A program made the translations under genes and the position numbers. Below are positions 57,145 through 64,000 of a stretch of DNA of 64,000 nt, one piece after another. Below the pieces are notes generated by a model. It was given only the letters and a program-made list of their open reading frames with translations. It made no database searches and was not told the origin of the DNA. Positions within the stretch are counted from its first letter, which is position 1. Each line of letters starts with the position of its first letter. This DNA comes from Brachynemurus nebulosus (taxonomy: Eukaryota > Arthropoda > Insecta > Neuroptera > Myrmeleontidae): NCBI GenBank assembly GCA_035578155.1, contig JAPWDM010000007.1, forward strand, positions 27,812,413 to 27,876,412. Direction: 5' to 3'.

Positions 57145-58150
57145 TATGAATTTCAGAATGGATATACATAGTTTCAACAAAATCCAAAATATTCCAAAAT
57201 TAGGACGGATCGCTGGTGTTTTATAATTTTGTCCAATAGTGTAATTTATTTTTTTTTTTAAATTAAGTCCTCATGTACAAAGTCAGGCTACCTGTACACT
57301 GAATCCATATATTGAAATTAAGTATGTAATTGTTATAAGAGTTAACTGTTTATTATTTTAGTTGAACAATAGTGTTTTTTGTCGTCAGTATGGGGGCGGG
57401 GGTCACCCAACCGAGGGGGGCGGACATAATCAATGTGGACTACAAACCACATGTATCTATTTTGTACAAGTAAATAAAATACTGTGTACATTACGTCTGT
57501 CCATAAAAAAATTAAATAAAAAAAATATTAAATAAACTGTCATTATTTACAATAAAAAAAAATGTGCAATTATGCAAAGATTCGCAAAAAACAAATTAAG
57601 TTACCAGTACGCAACACCTAATTTGTAAATTTTTAATTTTAATAAAAAAAAAAAGAAACTTATTATATTATAATTTATATCAATTTTTTTTTAAATAATT
57701 TTATCAAGCAAATTTAATCTATAAAATTTATTGTTTTCGAGCCGTGCATTGATTAGCCACGTTTCACACGAAATTTAAATGCAGCATACATGATTATTTT
57801 ATTATAATTTATTGTGATCTTGGTTTTAAGTTTTGTGTTTTGTAGTAGATTTTAATCGTTCAACAAAATAATGTAATTGACCAAAAACGAACTCAATGTT
57901 TCAGGATTTTGTTTTTAAATCGTGTCCATGTGTGTTTTCAGTTATTGGTTTAATAAAATGGTGGTTTTTTATCTGTAAGTTATATATTTTTTTTATTGTT
58001 AATTATATGTCGTAAATGTTGGTCTTTAGAACGCTCAATAAGTTGCTAATCCGCGAGACTGTGGGTCATTTTATACCAGACAACGGATCAAATGGTCCTT
58101 AATAAAGTCGAGATACATAATATTTTCGATTGAGGGGCTATAAATTTTAT
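57145..58150. other. Unassigned DNA
   Basis: A GC-rich pocket lies near 57388-57425 (GGGGGCGGGGG, GAGGGGGGCGG). No gene or bounded element. Confidence 0.4.
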
Positions 58151-58413
58151 TACGGTCAGTTGGGGCGAATGTAGACGATTTTTTCAGTTTTTTGGCAATA
58201 AATTGTTTAGAGTTTATCTAAAAAATTCTAAAAAAAATAATTTAAATGCTTTAACATCAGGAGCATATAGAGCAGTAATAAAAATATCAAAATTGGTACT
58301 GTAACATATTTTTTTTTGCTCCTATGTGTGGGGCGAATCGAGACAGTGCTTTATTTTCAATATAAATCACATTCAGTCATGCATATGGGTAAAATCGGAC
58401 ATAAAAAGATAAA

Positions 58414-58446
58414 AATAGCTGAATTTCCAATCTGAAAATTCGCTAA
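58414..58446 (+). mobile_element. Helitron-like family C, terminal scrap C7
   Basis: ATAGCTGAATTTCCAATCTG then AAAATTCGCTAA: only the 3' hairpin and CTAA of family C, with no body. Confidence 0.5.
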
Positions 58447-58513
58447 ACTAAATAACTGCATCAGCGAATGACTTTTGATGGGTGGAATAAAACATTTTGG
58501 ATTTAAATGAATT

Positions 58514-58618
58514 TTATTTCGATTTGCCTTTGAGTCTATCATGCAAGGTCGATTTGGGAACATGAAAATATTCAGTAGCGTGTCTGAGCGATTTTCTTTT
58601 ATTTTTAATATCGGAAAT
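58514..58618 (-). pseudogene. pogo-like transposase remnant, helix-turn-helix piece
   Basis: The minus frame reads NKRKSLRHATEYFHVPKS and then TLHDRLKGK before a stop. This is the second and third helix of an HTH_psq DNA-binding domain (SLRxAAxxFxVPxSTLxxRLxG). After removal of the hAT element and one copy of its 8-bp duplication, the frame joins the N-terminal piece without a shift. No centromere-protein-B or DDE domain follows, so this is a fossil. Confidence 0.75.
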
Positions 58619-58886
58619 CAGGGGCGCAACAACTACATATCTACAGGGGGTCCAACAAAAATTTAAATTATCAAATTTTTTGATAACGCAATTCTCCGAT
58701 AACAATGGAAAATGTTGTAATAAAATGTCGTCTCCGAAAATTTGATTTTCAAATAAAAAATTTTAGTAAACCACTACAAATTTTACTTACAAATTTTACA
58801 ATATAAATAAAATAAATTGAAGGAAAATTTCCAGGTAATTTTAGGGGGTCCGGACCACTTGGACCTCCCCGGTTGTTGCGCCTCTG
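58619..58886. mobile_element. hAT-type MITE inside the pogo-like element (268 bp)
   Basis: CAGGGGCGCAACAAC and GTTGTTGCGCCTCTG are inverted ends. Flanking 8-mers TCGGAAAT (58611-58618) and TCGAAAAG (58887-58894) match at 6 of 8, and the reading frame of the host gene confirms the boundaries. Confidence 0.8.
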
Positions 58887-58966
58887 TCGAAAAGAGCCCA
58901 TTTTATGTTATCTAGACTACAGCTTATGTAGTTTATACCCACTTTCTTTTTATACTGACGCAACAT
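58887..58966 (-). pseudogene. pogo-like transposase remnant, N-terminal piece
   Basis: The minus frame starts MLRQYKKK at 58966 and runs to NIKWALF where the hAT element begins. A basic KxYKxK start followed by about 15 residues and an amphipathic helix is the usual beginning of Psq-domain transposases (pogo/Tigger/Jerky type). It continues in the piece at 58514-58618. Confidence 0.7.
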
Positions 58967-59387
58967 GGTGTATGAATTCGCCTCACCTATAGACAATTTT
59001 TTGTTAATCAATTTATAAAAAAAAAAAAAAAAATTAAGCACAATACAGCTTTCATTTTTGGTACATATATTGTCAAAAAAACGCCAAACATTTTGTTGCC
59101 AGTCCCTACTTGATATATATAACTGTTTTTTTTTGTACACCAGCTTCGTTACAAGATTTCAAAACGCGCGTTATTTTTAAAAATTATAAACAATGCGCCT
59201 GTAAAATAACAAAATACAAAGATGTCACGTTCACCGCTTTTCTTTGATGACTAACTCATAACTAACAAAATTCAGTTGCATAAATTGATCTATGACCTTG
59301 TACGGTCATAACACTGACGAAGAAATATCCAGAGGCAGCTCTGTCTAGATTCGCCCCTACTGTCTCGGTTCGCTCCAACTGGTGGTA

Positions 59388-60053
59388 CTTTTGTCATAAA
59401 ACGTAAAAATATTTTTTATTAAAAGTTTTATTGGAATCTACATTTTATTTCATATGCACATATATGTATTTCGGAACATAGGTGTATATTTCCAACAAAA
59501 CAATAAAATTAATAGCCTCCAGTTCTTTCTACAAGATCGGTTTCGATTACTTTCATAATCTTCTTCGGTTTTTTAATCTCAGTTTTTATTACAAGTTTGA
59601 ACAATTTGTCGATAAGCTTGAAGACTACTGAAGAGGATCACCAGAATGATCGAAATCGGTCTCAGTAAGAAAAACAAAAAGTATAATTGAAGTATAATTC
59701 AACTGAATATAATTAAAGGACCGGTCAGACAAATACAGTGAGGGCAATCATAATCGTATTAGTCATAAAACTATTTATACGGTAGCACTTGATTCAAAAT
59801 CAAATTCAAGAGGGTCATAATTACTAAACTTATTCTTCAGAAATCACTGATCTTAGACAAAAAAAATATTAATATATATTTTCATTAATTTTGAGAACTG
59901 GTCAGACATGTCAGATCAAGACATACACTTCATAGAACAATAAAAATCAAGTGAATATGGGTATGACGTCTTTATTAATTTATGAGGTGTACGTCTGATC
60001 GGACTTCAAACTAGTCCTTTTTAGTCTATTTACCAGTGCGACCCGAGTCACAT
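59388..60053. other. Unassigned DNA with a short inverted pair
   Basis: GATCGGTTTCGATTACTTTC (59536) and GAATGATCGAAATCGGTCTC (59644) are partly complementary, a phrase seen in dispersed insect repeats. No gene. Confidence 0.35.
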
Positions 60054-60057
60054 TTAA

Positions 60058-60552
60058 GGTAGTTGGTCGATAAAACGATTTTTTCAAAGGAATTTAACGA
60101 AACTTCTCTAGATATTTATTTAATCCAATACCAATAATACGAGCCCTTACCGAAAAATAATTGACCACCCCAATTTTGGGAAAACTTTTTCGCCCTTATG
60201 GGAAAACTCTATTTTTTTTTTTAATAAAATGAAAATGTGTTAAAGGAATTTGATAAAAATTTAATATGTTATTTAATACAAAGTTACAAAGCATATTATT
60301 TAATAAGAAATAAAAATTATTGACCACGCCGTTTTTGAAATATAATTTAAAAACATCATTTTACAACATTTTCACAACGCTTTTTCAACAATTCTTTTAA
60401 ATTGCTACAACATAAGCGCGTGGAAGTTCAAAGAAACAAGTGGTATACAAATATAATAACTGAAGAATATTAATACATTATTTAATTTTTGATAAAAGAA
60501 AATTTTTTTGCTAAGATATACTTTTGTACCTAACTATCTCAGAACAACTACG
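60058..60552. mobile_element. TTAA-bordered family K, complete copy K2
   Basis: GGTAGTTGGTCGA and (inverted right) CGTAGTTGTTCTGAG between TTAA (60054-60057) and TTAA (60553-60556). The 495 bp align with K1 (reverse). It is piggyBac-like by target site, but the termini do not match classic piggyBac ends. Confidence 0.65.
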
Positions 60553-60556
60553 TTAA

Positions 60557-61282
60557 ACAGTGTTTTGTATGAGTTTTCTCTCAGAGATTTAGTATCGGTA
60601 ATTTTCGTGATTTAAGGAAGAAAAATTATTATGGGCGTTAGGAAAAATGACTATTCTTTTGATGTTGCTCCTATTTTGAATCGAATTTCATAGAATACTA
60701 AAATTACCGAATGATTTTCTTAACTATAAGACTTAATAACTGAATCATCGTACCAATTATGAATTATATCACGTACGAATGACATTCAATACAAAATTGG
60801 TCAAGATCTTAAACTTCATGGGTTATGTGGATAATGTTTATAACGTGACTTTCGATTTTTTATTTCACAAATCTATATTGAATTTAATGATTTGATACAA
60901 TATATTAATGTATGATATGTATTGGGCACATGGGCTAAAAAAACACATACAAATCTTATAAATTTATATGGTATTTAAAGGACCAGCTGTTTAAGACCTG
61001 ATGTTTTCAAATGAGACCCTCCCGAATAACAAACCACTCATTGCTCGCTCGCTTACCGATAGCCGGAGGATCACATGTGCATCTTTCAAAAAACGCCAGG
61101 TGCATTTTTACCGTCTTTCAACTGTGCTACACGTTCATACATACGGTGTATGCATTACTTGCACGTACGTACATGGTCAGCCATAATTGGATGGACAGTA
61201 GAAAAATTAATTCAGAGAAAAAAGTCTTCGATTTTGAGAAATGATTTATTTTAATAGTGTCAGTGTCAATGGAATGCTTTTT
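60557..61282. other. Unassigned DNA
   Basis: Overlapping short frames at 61001-61324 have no recognisable protein features. Confidence 0.4.
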
Positions 61283-61327
61283 TAAATAATTCACTGTTGA
61301 GAGATTTACACTGTGAAATTTCATTTT

Positions 61328-61666
61328 AAATATTGAAAAATATTTAAAGTTTAAATTACTTTGTCAATTTCACGAAATTAAAATTATATTTATACTTAAC
61401 GCGTTTTCAGCCCTTTCGGCCATCCTCAGAGTAGATTGACGAAGATAAATGATGAGAATTTCTAGATAAGAAAGATATGTAAGAGGGAAGTATAGAAAGA
61501 TATGTACCCTCTTACATATCTTTCTTACCTATAAATTCTCATCATTTATCTTCGTCAATCTACTCTGAGGATGGGCGAAAGGGCTGAAAACGCGTTAAGT
61601 ATAAATATAATTTTAATTTTGTGAAATTGACAAAGTAATTTAAACTTTAAATATTTTTCAATATTT
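61328..61666. repeat. 339-bp near-perfect palindrome (160-bp arms)
   Basis: Arms 61328-61487 and 61507-61666 are inverted copies with four mismatches by eye and a 19-bp spacer. Each arm contains TTAACGCGTTTTCAGCCCTT near its middle. GAATGCTTTTT occurs at about 61272 and again at 61668, possibly a target duplication of a slightly larger unit. A transcript through it would form a long hairpin. Confidence 0.9.
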
Positions 61667-61920
61667 AGAATGCTTTTTCCTTCAAAAATTTTTGTAAAAA
61701 CAAAGAAAAATTCATCTTGAAACAAAATAATTTTTTGATTTAGGTACCTACTTTATTTAAAAAAAGGTTTTAAGAACAGAAAAAATATGTTTTGAATTTT
61801 TTTTTTTGTTTAATTAGTTTAGAAATGTTTTTTTAACACCAATAAAAGAAATTATTTCTTTGAAGCGCTAAAAAAATATATTCAAAAATATCATAAATAG
61901 CTATAAAAAGATTAGTTCGG

Positions 61921-62327
61921 TCCAGATTATAAAAAAAAAAACTTTTTTATGTGATGGATCGGGACCGCATAGAAAAAGTTTGATCGAAAATACATAACTC
62001 AAAACCTCACAATTTTAATAGAAGTTGCTTTTCTAAACAAGATAAAGCCTTAATTTACACGTAGGAACATTTTATTTCATTTTTATAATATTATGAAAAT
62101 TTTGAAAAATACATCTGTAAAAAAATTAAATGATGTGCAATGACTTATGTTCTTATTCAATGTATTGACTGATTGAATGCTTAAAAGCTATTAAAAAGTA
62201 TTTTTATCAAAGAGAGTTACTATAGCAAATGTTTAGGTTTCTTACTGTCTCTTGATTTTGATTCATATTATGCATCGCACAAAAAAAAAACGCCCAAGAA
62301 AACACCGCATAAAAAAAGCTTCAGCTG
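61921..62327. mobile_element. TA-flanked MITE family L, inverted copy L2
   Basis: The right end GCATAAAAAAAGCTTCAGCTG is followed by TA (62328-62329) and mirrors the left end of L1. The body shares TCTTGATTTTGATTCATATT-like sequence with L1 in reverse. The left end is degraded, so the start is approximate. Confidence 0.65.
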
Positions 62328-62497
62328 TATTTTTTTCTCAGTGTATTTAATTTTTGTAATATATTAAAAAAGCCATATTTTTTTAAATTGAAATTTGATC
62401 TGTGTGCTTTTTCTCGTATTTACTTTATCCTTAAGGTTACCGTTTGTTCTAAACCTTCAGGAAAAGCGATTATTTCATTCAGCAAAATTTTCATATA

Positions 62498-62772
62498 CAG
62501 TAGAGACTCGATTATCCGAGCCAGTGTGAATCTGACTAACATCGAGTAACCAAAAACTTGCAAAATGCAGACTTAATACCGCAGTATCGAAAATATTGTG
62601 AGTACACGATGTCCCTCATGAGCGATTTGCCCAAGATTTACACAAGATTTTAAGTAAGTAAAGACATGCGGATAGTACTGTAATAAAATTATGAATTTAG
62701 TCAACAAAATTAACCTCGATTAACCCGGAACTCGATTATGTCTCTAGGGTTCGGTTAATTATGGCTGTACTG
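62498..62772. mobile_element. pogo/Tigger-like MITE (275 bp)
   Basis: CAGTAGAGACTCGATTATCC and (inverted right) CAGTACAGCCATAATTAACC between TA (62496-62497) and TA (62773-62774). CAGTRGARxCTCGATTATCCG is a typical pogo/Tigger terminus. ACTCGATTA words recur inside. Confidence 0.75.
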
Positions 62773-62774
62773 TA

Positions 62775-64000
62775 ATTATATTTAGTCCGCATGGTTATTT
62801 ATTACTTGTTTTTGGAGGCCTTCTAACTAACAACCAACAAATAACATATTTTCAATTATTGACTCAAAAAAGTATATTTTTGAGGAAAAATGGGCTTAAA
62901 AAACGAAAATACCTAGATTTTTATTCTGAAATTTTTGGAAAATAATCATGTATCATTTTTAAAAAAAAAATTCATCAATCTATTGCAGGTGACAGTATAA
63001 ATAAATACATGGCACTGTCACGCATACCATTTCATTGTTCGTATCACGAATCGTATATTTATGACCGAACTTGTACCTCCCATATGTAGATAAAAGATAC
63101 CTACCTATACATGACGCTCCTAATATGACAAAACACCTGGCCCTATCTCCTTCTCCTTACATTTGGAAAAAAAGATAAAATTTAAGATGTATTGAGAGGA
63201 ACATTTTTGAAAAAATATCAAAATCGTATCATTCCTTGAACAGTTGGCCACACGACAAGCAACGAGAAAAATTTTTCGAATCTTTTTTTTTTTTTTAAAT
63301 AGTGATTGTCAATTAAGGAAAATGTGTGTTAAGAAAATTGATCTGGTGTAATACAAGTAACTTAAGTGTGTAATATTTGTAATAAACACGTTTTTTATAT
63401 ATGGTCCTATTACTTAGTTGTTCACTTACATAATATATCGCACCATATAATATTCATGAGACTGAATTGACTAAAGAACAATAAACATTGTTTTCAAAAA
63501 AAATTCTACACATGGACAAACGGACAATTAAATGAGATAATTAAAAATATTTAATATTAATGTTTCTTTTTTTCGTAACAAGACATTGAAAAGGGAATTA
63601 CAAAGAAAATTCATAACAATGATTATCTGCATATCAGGTTTCATAATTGGAGATGGAGCACCAACAAGGTATTGTCTGAGAATTTTTTTTTTTTTTTTTT
63701 TGTTAATTTGTTCCAACTTATCAAACGAAATTTCCCTATTTTTCTATTGTTTCTACCATAATTATATAAAACAATTTAATTTTCGTACAAATTACCTAAA
63801 ATGTTCGTAGTAAAATTTATTCGGAGCACTGTGAACAATTAGGTTTATGTTCTAACATTGTATTTTGAGGTGGTGGGGGCGGGGCTATAATTTGTCGTTT
63901 ATTGAAAATTATCACAAACAGTTTTTTCGGTAAATATCTCGAAAAATGTTGATTTTCTGATAAAAAGTGTTATTATAGAATTTGTTATTTGTAAATTTTT
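62775..64000. other. Unassigned AT-rich DNA to the window end
   Basis: No gene or bounded element. A T-run occurs near 63680-63700. A short possible exon at 63583-63668 was considered and not accepted. Confidence 0.4.

Larger units (their letters stand above)
58153..59385 (-). mobile_element. Decayed pogo-like transposon
   Basis: The left end CGGTCAGTTGGGGCGAAT and the inverted right end CCACCAGTTGGAGCGAAC lie between TA (58151-58152) and TA (59386-59387). GGGGCGAATCTAGACAG words recur near both ends. A Psq-type transposase N-terminus is encoded inside on the minus strand. At 1.23 kb the element lacks the DDE region and holds a hAT insertion and a Helitron-like scrap (58414-58446). Confidence 0.7.

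Noticed and set aside
59519..59670. Partly complementary GATCGAAATCGG-type pair as a hairpin element
   Set aside because: Arms are imperfect and no borders or duplications are visible.
61540..61600. CTGAGGA ... GAAA wording resembling a hammerhead ribozyme core
   Set aside because: Stem II does not pair well and no correctly placed NUH cleavage site with a matching stem III was found.
63583..63668. Possible exon between a T-rich acceptor-like site and an AAG|GTATTG donor
   Set aside because: A 28-residue translation with no family match. Its frame does not continue the coiled-coil exon, because the phase gives an immediate stop.

Overview
This window is AT-rich nuclear DNA from an animal, almost certainly an insect. 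The evidence is a filamin gene with GT-AG introns and insect-like protein sequence, long gene-poor stretches, ATGTA/TA microsatellites, and a very dense load of short non-autonomous DNA transposons. The species cannot be named from sequence alone. Nothing is bacterial or plasmid-like: there are no operons, CRISPR arrays or attachment sites.

Only two host genes can be supported. (1) Positions 9096-12549 on the + strand hold the last six coding exons of filamin (Drosophila cheerio). They encode Ig-like repeats corresponding to human filamin A repeats 16 (partial) to 24, including hinge 2, the dimerisation repeat and the stop codon. The splice phases agree across all five introns. The upstream exons with the actin-binding domain lie left of the window, so 1-9095 is probably one long intron. 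The ATG at 9107 would give an 838-residue protein of about 90 kDa, the size expected of the short insect filamin isoform. (2) Positions 16659-16948 on the + strand hold the first coding exon of a coiled-coil protein I cannot identify. It ends in a consensus donor, and no later exon was found in the remaining 47 kb, which is therefore intron or intergenic.

The rest is a museum of small transposable elements, most recognised by terminal inverted repeats plus target-site duplications read directly. They are: hAT-type elements with 8-bp duplications (near 1.4, 2.9, 8.2, 14.2, 22.1, 24.1, 25.4, 32.8, 40.3, 43.9, 48.6, 56.4 and 58.6 kb); TA-flanked Tc1/mariner- or pogo-like elements (4.8, 13.4, 29.3, 31.4, 36.4, 40.7, 42.9, 44.7, 47.8, 52.2, 54.2, 56.7, 58.2, 61.9 and 62.5 kb); TTAA-flanked piggyBac-like elements (14.2, 18.0, 27.8, 34.7, 36.8, 40.6, 54.3 and 60.1 kb); a TTA-flanked Harbinger-like element (21.0 kb); Helitron-like pieces ending in a hairpin plus CTAA (27.5, 29.2, 31.0, 38.2, 39.9, 46.4 and 58.4 kb); tRNA-like repeats (4.4, 46.0, 51 and 53 kb); and long near-perfect palindromes (47.2 and 61.3 kb). 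Several are nested, which gives a relative insertion order and, in two cases, an attested or reconstructible empty site.

Protein-coding traces of mobile elements are few: a decayed non-LTR reverse transcriptase motif near 55.8 kb, and a Psq-type helix-turn-helix fragment of a pogo-like transposase near 58.5-59.0 kb that is split by a hAT element. I found no convincing new biological system. The most unusual structures are the long palindromes, the tRNA-containing fold-back loci and the palindromic short forms of one TA-flanked family.
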